Origin: Piezodorus guildinii
Taxonomy: Eukaryota; Arthropoda; Insecta; Hemiptera; Pentatomidae
DNA length: 64,000 nt
Direction: 5' to 3'
NCBI GenBank assembly: GCA_023052935.1
Contig: CM041294.1
Coordinates: forward strand, 14,495,791-14,559,790
How positions within the stretch are numbered: position 1 is the stretch's first letter; each line of letters begins with the position of its first letter. The position numbers and the translations under genes are program-made. Under the pieces are notes generated by a model. The model was not told where the DNA came from. It worked only from the letters and a program-made list of their open reading frames with translations, and made no database searches. Shown one piece after another: positions 36,149 through 49,605 of the stretch.

Positions 36149-37962
36149 TACAGAACCACAGTTCCTATTCTCGGAAAGTTCACTAGTTTTGTCCTGAGAG
36201 AAGTTAAATATTTTTGTATTTTATATCAATACTAAAAATTTACTGAAAAAATAATCAATTATACATTAGTTTAAAATTCTTGTTTCTGCATTTTTGACTC
36301 TGAATTATTTTATTTGCATACGATAGCATGGTCAATTAAATTGTTACGGAAACATAGATTGCTTGTATGATGAGGCATGCAATAAAAGTTAGGTAGTGAT
36401 ATAATCTGTATATTTTATCTTAAAATTATATATAAAATCAGTTTGGATAAGGAACAACAAAACAATTGAACAATAACTTTAATTTGTTTTTCTATAAAAA
36501 ATAATTTTAATTATTTATTTCTATTCACTAAATTATACAATAATAATACTGAATGATCATCAAACATATACTATATCTATCGACTTTATATTGAGCAGTC
36601 ACACTACTGTTTTTATTACTACACGTTCTTTAAATAACACTGAGAGGCAAATCATTACCATTGAGTAAATATTTTAGGTAAAAGATTTTAAGATTAAAAT
36701 ATCAATGAGCAATGATTTACAAGAGAATAAAATACAAGCATATTTTGGCATCTAAAAAGTTATTACTATTTTGATGAGATGTAATGAGACTTTTATTCAA
36801 TATTAAATAAATAAAAAACTACAATATGAGTCACTATAAACAATAATAACTATTTGTTAGTTTTATCTAAAAAAAAAAAAAATAATAAATATTTTAAGAA
36901 CTAATTTGTACATATATCCCAAAAAAAATTCAATGGGATGAATTAAAGACAACTTAATAATTACTCAATAAAAACATGGTTTGGAACAACTAAATTACAT
37001 AATGCATATTCTTATTTACAAATACCCAATGATCGAAGATTACAGTTCAGATACTTAAAGGTTCTCTCTTAAAGTGATTTACTTTTGAACGAAGGATATT
37101 TGGCTTTTAAAAATGTATATATTTACATATGTTTTGTCAGACATCTGGAGTGTATCAGAGTTGGTGAATAAATTATACATAAAATTGGAGGATCACATGG
37201 CAAGAAAGAGATACGAGGTGGTATTTGAAGGAAGGAGACCGACCAGTGAGGAAGACTTGGGAGGAAGGATACAAAAAGGCCTGCAGGTTAGAGGATATCA
37301 GGTAGGATAAAGATGCCTGGATCACGTACTGTATGTGATCCCCTCACACTGGAAGAACACATGGAAGATAGATTAAAAGCTGAGAAAACTTATTTCAATT
37401 TATATGATACATCTTATCATACATGATCAATCACTTTATGATGACTAATGTCGGATCCGAAAGCACCCTGTAATCTCATTTTTAAGCCAGTTGATTTTTA
37501 TTAAAGTGTAATATCTTATGTTTTCTTTTAATAATTTATGCACTTAATATTTGGTCCAAAGAAAGATAAAAAATTGAACAAAAGGAGGGGGTTAAGCATT
37601 CAAACCTTGATGGAGTAATAAATGTTAGATAAAAACAATGAAACCAGGCTTTTAACAATAGCTTAAGAATAAAGAGAGTACTGAAAGGCTTTGAATTGTT
37701 GCAAGTTTTTGGTTTAAGCTCAACCAATGAACCCTGATTTAGGCCAAAAAATTTGCACTCATTACAATAAATTCTTATTATTGGTGTGTTTCTTTTCATG
37801 AACCACACTTTCGACCAATTATTTTTTTAATGAGTTCTCTAGTCACCTACACTTGGAACAACATTGAAAAATGTATACATTTATGTGGAGGATTAAGAAT
37901 AATATGGTTATTTGAAAAGCAATTAAATCCCAAAACTTTCGAATTCAGATTAGTATTAACTA
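36149..37962. other. AT-rich spacer with a LINE trace
   Basis: No gene is seen. Only 37170-37330 (+) resembles a LINE C-terminus when read across frames (RRPVRKTWEEGYKKACRLED-like). It is very short and old. The remainder is AT-rich. Confidence 0.4.
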
Positions 37963-38871
37963 TTGGGTTGTGTCACATGAAATGTCTGTTTTCAAGGCAA
38001 AGGATTTTTATTAAAAATACGATATGAAAACAAGATAATATTATTCGAAGTATTTACCTTCTTTTCCTACACATTTTTCCCAACGTGACACCAACTTTTT
38101 TATCCCCGAACTGAAAAACTCTGAGCTTTGAAGTGAAACAAAATCTGAAAACGCACTTTTCACTTGATCGTCATTTTCAAAAAGTTTTCCTTTGACGAAG
38201 TTGTCTAAATTCCTGAACAGGTGGTAATCTGTTGGAGACAAGTCGGGAGAATATGGTGGGTGCGGAAGAACTTCGTAGTCCAGTTCTTTCAATTTTTGTA
38301 CAGTATGTTTTGAAACATGCCGCTCAGTGAGATCATGAGGTACCCATGTATCGAGCTTTTTTACTTTCACAATACGCTTTAAATATCTAGAAACAGTAGA
38401 TGCACTTGCATTTAGTTAGAGAGTCCTTTAACTGTTTGGTAGGGGTTTCCTTCTACTGTATCTTTGAGGACATCGTTGTCTATTACGGACGGAGGTCTTC
38501 CTCGGGCAAGTTTTCCAAGTAGGTATCTCCAGCTGAAAACTTAGCAAACCAACGTTGAATGGTCCGTTCATCATCACTCCCTTCCCCAAATGCCTTGTAA
38601 ATGTTTCTAGCGGCCTCAGCTGCCGAATGGCCGAGTTTAAACTCGTACTAAAATATTACTCGAAAATCGCGTGTTTCCATGTTCATATTTGGAGGTATAC
38701 TAAAAAGTGGGTAATTGATTGGGAAGCTAATGTTTACAATACAAAGGTAGGGGATTTGTAACTGTTTACTTTAAATATGTAAACATTCGGTAGAAAACAA
38801 CAGAGACCTGCAAAATCCTTTATGTATTTCAGAAACTACAAAAACGGACATTTCATGTGAAACAACCCCAA
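37963..38871 (-). mobile_element. Internally deleted mariner element, copy 3 (in-frame deletion)
   Basis: TA-flanked, with TTGGGTTGTGTCACATGAAA at the left. The - strand ORF 38370-38041 runs across the deletion joint in frame: [20 protein letters not shown] then [20 protein letters not shown]. The linker after the DNA-binding part is thus fused directly to the C-terminal catalytic edge. The helix-turn-helix part upstream (about 38680-38400) is frame-broken. Confidence 0.9.
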
Positions 38872-41149
38872 TAAGATACAAAAAGGTTGAGTTAGCCTCC
38901 ATTTAGAAAAAAAAAGTATTTTTGCTGCTTCTGTGAAGAAAATGGTCACTAATTAGTTTTTTGAACGATTTTAAAATTATACATCTCCAGACATATTCTA
39001 GAAAATCTTACTCTAACTAATATTACTGAAAATCAGAAAACAAATGCAATGGATTTATAAAATATAATTCCTAAACAATGGCAAATTTTAAATGTCTAGT
39101 CCTTTCAGTGGAAACAGAATGTATCATAAAACTAATATTAGGTCAAAACCTAACAATATAGTTATTTTATACTCTCTGCTTATGGTATCGTAAATGTTAA
39201 TTATTAAATTATCACGAATAAATATACAAGAAATATCTGAAAGGCGCAATGATTAAGATAGTTAAATACATTTCCAAAATTATAACATTCTTTAAAAACT
39301 AAATATCTTATTACAATGGAATGACATTGTATTCATTAGGCACTTATTTTTAATGTACAGGTATTTAACAACGTTTTTCTAAATTTTAATTTAATAAACA
39401 AAAACACAACATAACGGAAGACTAATATATTAGTAGATGTTAATAAAGTTTTTGATCAGCTAACAGTAATAGATAAAAATATTGAGAACTTTAATTACCC
39501 TACTAAGCAGTTCATACCCAATTCATGGACTTACTCTTGGTCGAAATAATGTAAGATATCAAAATTTGAAAATACAACTTTTAATTAATACAGTAGAATC
39601 AATCAAAATTTATATTCTTAAAACCCGTTTATAAAATTAGCTGATAATGTAAAAAAAAAAAAAAAGTTTTTATGAAGGCAATAATAAAATTATTTTATCA
39701 AGCTGTTTACTCTAATAAGTACGTTAAAAAAAAAAAAAAAAAAGGCAACATTCAAGGCTTATAATATTTATATTAATACAAAAATATATATTAATCTGAA
39801 AATTTTATTTGGATTTTTTTTAAGTATTTTTTTTTTATCATGTCCAAACTATTATGTTTGTAAGCTAAACTTTTTAATAATTTGTTTATTAAATTTCCAA
39901 ATACCCAAATTACTGATATTCTACTGTATAAAAAATAAGTCGCATTAGAAATTTTTTTTTAAGTAATAAGAATTGGACTGGTGGGGAAAAAATATTTACT
40001 AACAATTTTACTTACCGTAACAATAACTAAATAAATTTGTTTAAAAATACTAAGCACTTTACTAATACATTGTAGAACACATTTCAAACAGCAATCATTT
40101 CGTCCTCAGACCTAATTACACACAAAAGTAAACAATTTTAATATACAATAATAAATAAATACAGCCCAAAAATAAATATATGGTTAAGAAGATTACATAA
40201 CTGACAAAAAAACAATTTAATTTTAATATTTCTGATTTATATGTGTAAGCAAATGATGCTTTTTACAAGACTAAAGAGCATTTCTACATTAGATTAGGAA
40301 CTAACATGCATTTTTTTTTTGTTAATACTTTGTAAATAATTATAAAGCCTTCCTTTATTATGGAAAATACGACAAAAGAAAAATAATTATACATACAGAT
40401 AAAAAAAGAATAATAAATAATTAAAACAGTATATTTGTACATATTTTCAATTTTTATTGAACCAGCAAATGGTTGAGAAAGTAACATTTGAAAGAAGAAA
40501 AATTATTGAAATTACCAATTAAAGAGAGTTAATTTCAAGATTCTGATAAACTAAGAAAACACTTTAGAGTGATCTAATGTTAAAGATTTGAAAATTTGGT
40601 AAAGTAGATTTTGAATGAGCAAAGTTGCTATTTCCATACATTACAAAAAGAATAATATCAGTATTCATCCTCTGCATGCAAATCATAAAAAATGTACACA
40701 TATATGTATTGTAGAAATTTGATATCCTGACTTCCGCATATGTAAGAGATAGAAGTCTTAATATTGTAAGCATATAAACAAATCATTGGAGCTACAATTA
40801 AAATAAAGATATATGACTGCATTATTATAAACCAAAGAAAATCCACTTCATGCACTTTGGTCACAATGTACATAAATTAAATGTACACATGAAGATTAGA
40901 AAAAGCAAGAGAAACATTCAAAGAAATATGTAGATTATGAGGCCACAGCAGTAATTGAGGTTTCTCCTCTCTGTTAATAGTACAATGAAGAATCGCCAAT
41001 AAAAATATTTTATTAACATTAAGCGACTTCAGACAAGAATACAATTTTCATTCAATGGTAAACTTTTTATAAATACACTCAATTTCAAAAAACATGATAA
41101 ATAGTTATATCAATAAATTCTAAACCACGGAAAATCTCATAGAATTATC
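38872..41149. other. AT-rich spacer, no gene recognised
   Basis: Very AT-rich, with homopolymer A/T runs and short frames with no family motifs. It could belong to a long 3' UTR of the downstream-reading IP6K gene, but no transcript-end signal stands out. Confidence 0.4.
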
Positions 41150-41855
41150 AAGGTAGATTTCGGGCTGAATAAATTCTTCCATAAATACTCAATTTTTTAT
41201 TTCATCAGCATGACGTTTCGGGATATTCTCCCATCTTCAGAAGTCTACAAAGTAAATTAAGAGATTACCATTACATTAAAAAATACTAAACTGAAGTGAA
41301 TGGTTTAAAAATCTTTTATAATGCCTCCTTCTGATTTAAAATTTGTTATTTAATAGTTTTAAATTTTGTTATCAATAGACACCTAAGTTATTTATTTATT
41401 TAACGTCACTTTATGCTACTATGGCTAATCGGACGATGCTACAGTGGGAGTCTTAAATTTGGTCTATCCAGGTTTTATTAGGATAGGGATCTTTAACGAG
41501 TACCTGTTATCGTACAGGCTCGGGACCACCTTTTAACATCCCATCCGAAGGACGGCATAAATTAAGGATTTTTTACTCCCATTAAAAAATCCTAGGACCA
41601 CCTTGCGGGTTTGAACCCGTGACCTTTAGCATAGGAGGCTGTCATGCTAACCACCCAGCTACAAGTGATCCCGACACCTAAGTTATAAAAGATTTTTAAA
41701 CCATTCACTTCAGTATAGTATTTTTTAATGTAATGGTAATTGCTTAATTTACTTTGTAGACTTCTGAAGATGGGAGAATATCCCGAAACGTCATGCTGAT
41801 GAAATAAAAAATTGAGTATTTATGGAAGAATTTATTCAGCCCGAAATCTACCTTA
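41150..41855. repeat. Large palindromic foldback with a SINE in its loop
   Basis: The left arm (about 41150-41377) and right arm (about 41686-41855) are near-perfect reverse complements, beginning AAGGTAGATTTCGGGCTGAA and ending with its complement. Each arm carries CTGAAGATGGGAGAATATCC followed by CGAAACGTCATG (right arm 41764-41795; left arm on -). The loop holds a complete SINE. Confidence 0.9.
41391..41672 (-). mobile_element. tRNA-derived SINE, full copy
   Basis: A 13-bp duplication GACACCTAAGTTA lies on both sides (41378-41390, 41673-41685). On the - strand it starts GGGATCACT, has an A-box-like region and the B box GGTTCAAACCC, and ends in (AAAT)n. It inserted in the loop of the palindrome. 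Confidence 0.92.
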
Positions 41856-42526
41856 ATAATGATAAATAGTATATCAAATGCAGGACCAACCTCTTTTGTC
41901 TCATTTCCTTTTTAAATAATAAATGATAATAATAAAATAAGAACTAAGACAAATATTTTTCTAAGATACTTTTATTTTAAAAAATATAACAACCATATAA
42001 TATGAAAGAGGCATTTCATAATTTAAACAAGACATTTTATAAAAATTATAATACCATTTGTACAATGCTTTATGTACAATTTACTTTTAAATGAATGTAT
42101 CACAAAAAAAAACAACAACATAATATGAATAAATTGATGAGCAAATGTTTTAAAATCATCATATAAAAGTCAATTTAAACAACCTAAAATTTGCAACAAG
42201 ATTTATAATATTACATCCTTTAATCCATTGAAGCTGATATTTACAGAAATTAAGAAAAATAAAACCGAAGTACAATAGAATGTCAATTATAAGAATAGAT
42301 AAATAAAATATCAATTTCATGAACTCATCTTATTAGTTTAACTAATAATATAATAACTAACTATTAGTTTTAGTAACCATTATATGTAGAAAGCAAATAA
42401 AACATATAGGAAGGCATTTTGTAAATGAATTATACATATTGGAAGAATTTAATGGAAAGTAAATAACACTGGCAGTTCAAGAAATTGAATGATAAATTTT
42501 TAGGCAGTAGAACATTACATAATTCT

Positions 42527-43379
42527 ATCATCCCATACTAGTTCGCACTCAATCTCATATAGCTGCGTTGCGAAACCTGGGCAAGTCGGTAAGCTTCGTG
42601 TGGGTGCCGAGCCACGTGGGAATTACCGGTAATGAGCTTGCAGACCGGGCAGCGAAGCAGGCGCTCACACTGCCAGGGAGAGGAACAGCCATCTTGACCC
42701 CGTCTGAACTCAGTGAACCGCTCAGAAAGCAAGAAGATGACCGATGGCAGAAAATGTGGGACGATAGCCAGGTAAGCAAACTGAAGCATATAAAACAAAC
42801 AGTGAAACCCTGGTCCACATCTAGCCGTAGCAGCCGGAGGAAGGAGGTCGCGTTGACCCGGCTAAGGATAGGACACTCGCGGCTGACGCACTCTTATCTT
42901 TTTGCTAGGCAGCCGGTGCTCCGATGCCAGCACTGTGATGGAACCCTTACCATTCGGCATATTTTTCAAGAATGCCTTTATTATTCATCACACCTGAATA
43001 AAATTGGACTAAGCCCGAATATTTCAGCGGTGCTGGGTGATAGAGAGAAAACCATTGAATTAGTTTTTGATTTTCTTAAGGAGCAGTCATTATTATCGAA
43101 ATTATAAAGACCATTCCTAGTCAGTTAGCATTACTAGTATTAGCTTTTTAAACTATTGTTTACATAAAAATATTTTTTCTTTCTTTATTTTTTTTTCTTT
43201 CTTTATCATTTATTTATTTATTTTATTATTTTTTTTTATTATTAATTTTTTTTTCTTTCTTTCTCTCAATCACTCATTACCTAATAGTTCTTTCTTATAA
43301 AGGTTGAATATGCATATAGTGTCTAGGCGTTGATGACCTTAGGGTTTTACGTCTTAAAACCAAAACAAACAAACAAACA
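42527..43379 (+). mobile_element. I-type LINE 3' fragment with RNase H and zinc-finger tail
   Basis: A perfect 13-bp duplication ATTACATAATTCT flanks it (42514-42526, 43380-43392). The + ORF (42568-43107, 179 aa) shows the end of an RNase H domain (VSFVWVPSHVGITGNELADR) and a Cys/His region (CQHCDGTLTIRHIFQECLYY), as in I-clade LINEs. It is 5'-truncated, with a CAAA-repeat tail at 43360-43379. It is clearly more GC-rich than its surroundings, which marks a recent insertion. Confidence 0.92.
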
Positions 43380-43922
43380 ATTACATAATTCTTTAAATCA
43401 CACGTCACCTTTCAATTATACATTAAAATGAGGTAGTATATACCTCATGGGGATAAGTTTCTGAACAGTTTTTTTCAACTTTTGAAAGACAAAGTTAATA
43501 ATTATAGGTATCGTAACAAATTAAAAGAAATCCAGAAATTTTGGAAGTTTCCATTGAAATAAAATTACATTAATATTGCTATGAATCAAGCAATGATTGA
43601 GTTTTCTTATTTTCTTTTAAAGTAAAGTAAGCCCATGTGAATTATATGAAAGTTCTTATGATTGACATCCTATTGTAATTACTTCATGAGAAAAGTAAAA
43701 ATTCAACATATTTACACATTTGAATGACAATAATTATTACATTTAATTTAAGAAATAATACTTTTACAATGGTAAGTAATCTTCATAGTAAATTTTGTAC
43801 AACATATCATTTGGACATGACTTAGTTAATAAGTTTAATGATTAAATTTGCGTGTTAAAGCATTAGTTGAATATATTTTTATACAGGCATGTGCTGATTT
43901 AAAGCAAATTAAGAAATTGAAG

Positions 43923-46900
43923 CTACCTGTATTCTCTCTCAATTCCCTTGAGGATAGCAATTATATTATCCAAGCCAAAGAGGAATCCTTCATCAGGGCC
44001 GTTATACACTCCACAATCTGCCATACTGGAATGTGAAGAATGAGCAAAATCTATAACTCTCACGTCTGTGAAAGGCTCTTCCTCTGTCTGATCCGACAGA
44101 CCCATGTCAGATGAAGACCTGTAATAACATTAAAGATACAGCTTATATTATTACACTTAGGACCCACACAGACTGAAATAAGGAGATTATATTTTTATTT
44201 TATGACATCCATATTATTATAAACGCTAGACAGCCATGATGCTGGTACAGTAAGCCTATTTGAGGTCCCAGAACTTAAAATGGAACCTATATATGGAATA
44301 CATGGTAAGGAAAAGTATTGCGATCGTGGAAATTTTTCTTTCCAGTTCTCACCGGAAATACATGTTTTAGGGTCTCCTGAGTCCAAATGACTAAGTCCTT
44401 CAAAAAGTATGAGGTCAGTAAAGCTTGAAAATGAGGAATTGTATAGAACTGAAATTTCATATATTAGAAGCCATATTTGCCTGAGATGTTACAGGAAACA
44501 TTTTCAACAAAATTGGAATACTAGAAGAGCCACTTCATACAATGCGCACCTTTTAATGTTTTGTTTTTTCAAAAACTGCTGCAACAATTTTAATCTAACA
44601 TACTATATCTACGTCTAACATACTTTGTCTATCCTTCAAAAATCATATTCATATTCATATAGAAATCTCCTGTAGTACCTTTTCAATCTTAAAGTGACTG
44701 TGTTCCCTCTGTCACCTCCAAATATGAACATGGAAACATGCGATTTTCGAGTAATATTTTTGTACGAGTTTAAACTCGGCCATTCAGCAGCTAAGGCCGC
44801 TAGAAATATTTGTAAGGCATTTGGGGAAGGGAGTGTTAATGAACGCAACATTCGCCGTTGGTTTGCTAAGTTTTCAGCTGGGGATACCGACTTGGAAAAC
44901 TTGCCCCGAGGAAGACCTCCGTCCGTAATAGACAACAATGTCCTCAAACATACAGTAGAAGGAAACCCCAACCAAACAGTTAAAGGACTCTCAGCACAAC
45001 TAAATGCAAGTGCATCTACCACTTCCAGACATTGAAAGTGTATTGGGAAAATAAAAAAGCTCGATACATGGGTACCTCATGATCTCACTGAACGGCAGCA
45101 AGACCCCATGTTTCAAAACATACCATGCAAAAATTGAAAGAACTGGGCTACGAAGTTCTTCCGACTTGTCTCTAACAGATTACCACCTGTTCGGAAATTT
45201 AGACAACTTCGTCAAAGGAAAACTTTTTGAAAATGATGATCAAGTGAAAAGTGCGTTTTCAGATTTTGTTTTCCTTCAAAGCTCAGAGTTTTTCAGTTTG
45301 GGGATAAAAAAGTTGGTGTCACGTAGGGAAAAATGTGTAGAAAAAGAAGGTAAATACTTGTTTTTTCATATCGTATTTTTAATAAAAATCCTTTACCTTG
45401 AAAACTGACATTTCATGTGACACAACCCAATAGGCTTAAATGCTGATATTTTCTTCCTTTAAAGTATCTTTAATTTTGTATATTCTAAAAAATTAACTAT
45501 ATAATCTTATTAGCATTGATAAAAAAAATGGCTAAATATACAATGTCAACCAATTACAAAACCGACTAAAGGAGAAAAGAGCAAAAATATTTTTTTAGGT
45601 GATTTGTTTTTTTCCGAACATAAGGATAGTAGTTTAGATGTATAAGCTAAAACACTGAGGAAAATGATATAAAAAAAATTTTAAAAGTTGGGGACTGATG
45701 AAAAGCAGACAAAACTAAATGATTTTTGAAGGTAATAATATAATCGATTATAATATCGGTAATAATAAAACATGTTTCAATCGAAACTCTATGTAATTAT
45801 TTTTCCTTCTCAAACTTAATTCCTTATCAATTTAATTTAAAAGCTATTAAATTGATGAGAGATAAGCAAAAGTTGTGTGTTGCACGCACCAGATTTTTTA
45901 TATTATTTATTATTCATTTAAAAATATGTTTACTATTAGAACTGTCTTAATGAAAGAAAGAACTACTTTTAAAAACCTCACTCTTTAATTAAGATTTCTT
46001 TTTTTCTAATATGAGAAAAGATCTGACCAGTAAAAGTTTCAGTAAAGAAAATTCCACTCAACTTGGGAAAACAACTTATTTCAGATAAAAATTCAGTTAT
46101 AAAAACACTACTCGGAGGAATTCGACTATAAATATACGAATAATTAAAACATTTTACCTCGGTTGGCCTGCACAACTACTGCTTCTCCTCCTGCCATGAT
46201 AGCGGGTAGCTCTAACTTCTGTAACTCCTTCAAGAAGAGATGTTATACTCTCAGCTGAAGTACTTCTTGTAATACATTCATAGTCCATATCAATTAGTTC
46301 TTCGTCTAAAGAAACACCACGATTTCTAATAACACTATCCCTTTTTTCTTTTAGCCTAAAAATAAATCAAATTTTAATCAAGTGTAAACCGCCTAATAAA
46401 CCTTAACATATTAAAAAAAATCTGGATAAATGCAAAATGGTACAAAATTAAAATTAGCAATATAATTTCAAAACTATTGTAACAAACACTAATTGATTCA
46501 AAGGGAAAACAAAACAAAAAACAATGACTAAGTATGTATAATAAAAAAAAAAAAAACACGAAAATACATAATTCAAACCAGTTACCTATCTTGATTTTGC
46601 AAAATTGTGGTACTATCACCTTCATAGATCAAGAGCAGAGATGTAGTATACAATCTGAGGCTATTTTGTTCTCCAAGAATCCCAGCGAGCCCTATAATAA
46701 GATAAATTATCAGGAATCGTCAGCAGCAGCCTAAATCTCTCCGACAGATCGATATTGAGGAAAACTACAGTTTAAAAAAAATTCTTTGAAAAGTATTATC
46801 ACTAAATAGATATAAAACTAATTATTTCTCAACAATATTTAAGTACATCATGTAAATTAGACAGATAATTGTTTCTAAATCCTTAAACCATATGTCTAAA

Positions 46901-48596
46901 TATGAGTTAATTTTTAGTGAAAAAAGAAGATCCATTTTCACCTTCAAGTTTTCTTATAAATGGAGAAAGCAATTCGGTTCTTAGGCGAACACCATCATGT
47001 AAAAATTGCCTCATAGCAACAGAAAATCCAGCAGGTGTTAGTGCTCTTCCATAAAGCTTATTTCGACATAAGAATCTTCCTGTGGTAACTTGATAAACCT
47101 TTAATTAAAAAAAAGAAAATAAACAACAGGAAAGAAATATAAAAACACATTTATATAAAACACAAAGTGAAACCTTATGATACCTGCATTCCGGCAACCC
47201 GTAATCCTAATTTGCCAGTTGTGGTGTTTACCACTTTAAACATTTTACTTTGTCTTTTGGCCAGGCTATCTCTTTCATCATACTGTCTAGTGCCCATCTT
47301 GAGGTCAAGAATACACGGAAATCGAAGAGCAGAAGTCAGATTTTCAAGAACAAGAAAATCTTGTGTATTTAGTTAAGGTATTCGTTATCCTCAAATACAA
47401 GTTTGAAAGTAATATAAACATTAATTATTCATTTAATAGCTACATTTAAGAAAGAGACATTTTCAAACCACTATGAATCCAATGTATGCAGTTTTTAAAA
47501 ACATAAACGGTAGAAATATTTATGTCAATATTGATACATAAAATATCTTCTTTCATAATTAAATAATTAGTTATATTCTTAAAATGTTTAACCAATAAAA
47601 AATTGGATTTTAGGGCTGCAACAAATATTATAATTCAAATAATAAATAAGAACAAAAAAAAAGGGCAGCGTTTATGAGTATCATTCCATAACCTAATACC
47701 ATAAAGGGGTGAACCACTGTTCCATTTCCAACCATATTCCATAAAATATAATTATTACAACAGAAAGAGGTTTTTTTTTCTGTACAGCAAGCAAGTACAA
47801 GACTAAATAACTTATTGAGAACATGAATAAACACAAAATAGCAATAATAAGGATACTTCTTGGCTTTTTACTGGCATGTATTGCTTTGACAAGGGCTGTA
47901 AGGTGATCCCTGTGGCACTTGAGGACCCATGGGTTCATGTTAGTGGTACCATTCTTTCCATTAGAGATGTCATCCTCGAATTGGCCTGACTTTGTAGGTA
48001 AAACTTCAACACTTCCAGAACGTCGCATTCTTAACCTAATCAAACATTATATAATGAATATCACTTCTAATATATTAACATCAGTCATTTAAAACTAGCT
48101 GATTAAAAATTAGGAACAGTGAAAAAAACAAAAACAATTTAATCTGAAACTTATCTTGAATAACAATAAGCATATAAGCAAAATTACCTGCCAACTCGAG
48201 AATTTCTTTTAACTGATTCTTCTCCATTCGATGCGACCAGGTACATATAATCGCCCTCAAACACGACATTGACTTCAACAATACCCAAAAAGCTAGGAGT
48301 GTAAGGTTTTAACTCATCTGGTATGGATTTATAGAATGAAAGCTCTCTTTCGACAACTGGCTTGCATACCCTGTTTTCATCAAGGCAGAGCATAGAAGAG
48401 TGTCCCCCAACTTGGTGAATATAAGGTTGTAACTAAAATAAAACTCTTAATAAAAAAAAAAAAAAAAAAGGAACGTTCTACATCAAAATAATATACATTA
48501 TTCTTCAAATCATGTTGGAAACAAGGAGAATACAAAAATAAATTTAAAAATGGAAGTACATACATAAACAAATTTGTTTCCATGATTGTCTTCCAT
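43923..48596 (-). CDS. IP6K: Inositol hexakisphosphate kinase (IP6K family)
   Basis: Eight exons on the - strand, in coding order: 48596-48564, 48432-48188, 48035-47857, 47359-47184, 47098-46942, 46691-46586, 46355-46158, 44118-43923; 429 residues, all phases continuous. IP6Ks pyrophosphorylate IP6 to 5-IP7 with ATP. Signatures in order: YIHQVGGHSSMLCLDENRVC, VCKPVVERELSFYKSIP, NPWVLKCHRDHL, the catalytic P-x-x-x-D-x-K-x-G motif as PCILDLKMGTRQYD (about residue 167), GLRVAGMQVYQVTTGRFLCR, the kinase-family TTSLLLIYEG, and the Mg-binding IDF motif as DVRVIDFAHSSH (about residue 389), then NGPDEGFLFGLDNI. Length fits animal IP6Ks (about 420-440 aa). The insert between TTSLL and IDFAH (residues 285-380) is Ser/Arg-rich and variable, as in relatives. 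The last codons read straight into TAG at 43923, matching the family end. The paralogue (IP6K1/2/3) cannot be assigned. Confidence 0.95.
44286..45896 (-). repeat. R3 repeat, copy d, on the - strand, split by a mariner
   Basis: It lies in the last IP6K intron. The 3' half (about 44286-44610) and 5' half (45432-45896, ending in the complement of TCTGGTGCGTGCAACACACA) are separated by the mariner fragment. On the - strand the signature GACTCAGGAGACCCTAAAAC is visible. Confidence 0.75.
44716..45430 (+). mobile_element. Mariner copy 4, left end missing
   Basis: The + strand ORF 44694-45035 carries the helix-turn-helix part ([44 protein letters not shown]). The C-terminal part follows in other frames (45079-45408). 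The right terminus ends CACAACCCAA then TA at 45431. The left inverted repeat is lost, and the left border is approximate. Same internal deletion as the other copies. Inserted in an R3 repeat within an IP6K intron. Confidence 0.85.
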
Positions 48597-49537
48597 CAGT
48601 TTCTTTGCCTTTTACAAGCATTGGGTATTCAAATTTTATAAATGTTGTCGAATCTCACATAATTTGGATTTGTTATTAATTGATAAACTTGTCAACAAGT
48701 AAATATTTTCGTTCATAAGGTTCTCTGTACTACATTACATTTCTGCTAAACAGTTCCGTGAGTCTAAAAGCTACAAGTTTAATTTTCATGATTTTGTTTA
48801 TTTGATAAAAAATATTAAGTTCGAAACTAGGTCATTGTCAATGTCTGAAATTTTTTTTTTACTAACTCGATACCATATCAATTGTGATAAGGGTTATAAG
48901 ACCGTTGCGCTATCTAGCGGTTATCTTTTGTACTAAAATCTACAACCTAATAATATATGGAACATAGTTGCATTATATTTCCTTCACATTTAAAAAAAAT
49001 AGAGGTAGAAGTAAGGGCCATAAAAGTTAATTATAATTATTGTTCCAATCTGATAAATGGACACCTTTAAAAAGTTCAAAATCTTTTACTTCCATCAAAA
49101 ACAACTCTTGCTCATTATAATGTCAGGACATTAAGTTGACTGTTTGGCCATGCTTTTAAGAAGTAGAATTTTATTTTTACAGTCCTGTGGAAGACAACTA
49201 AGCTCAACAATAGCACTCTGAATAACTATAAACATGGCCACTGATAAGAAAAGTGGCACTTCGGAATAATTACTGAATAAAAGCTATTACCTCTTCCAAC
49301 TTGATCTGGCTTGAGTAGAAATGAAATTCCTCTCAAACATGACAACCATTACTAGCAAACCTTTTCTAAATAATCCAAATAGCTGTAGAAAACACTGTTT
49401 TATTTTATTGAAATATTCCATATAAAGCCACCACAGTTAATATATGTCTGAATATTTTTGAACCCAAAAAAACTCGATCAGTTTTATTGAAACCTTTGAA
49501 GTAAAAAATCTGTTTGCAGAGTCAATGTATTTGGTTG
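48597..49537. other. Spacer upstream of IP6K
   Basis: The IP6K promoter and 5' UTR are expected here, but no convincing TATA box, initiator or further exon could be picked out. No repeats were recognised apart from A/T runs. Confidence 0.35.
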
Positions 49538-49539
49538 GA

Positions 49540-49599
<60 letters not shown>
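49538..49599. repeat. (TA)n microsatellite, left of LTR element
   Basis: About 60 bp of TA repeats, continuing at 52114-52174 beyond the LTR element. The element therefore split one TA array. Confidence 0.9.

Positions 49600-49605
<6 letters not shown>

Noticed and set aside
37113..37310. 65-codon + strand frame as a host gene
   Set aside because: Reading in a neighbouring frame resembles a LINE C-terminus, so it is better explained as a decayed LINE.
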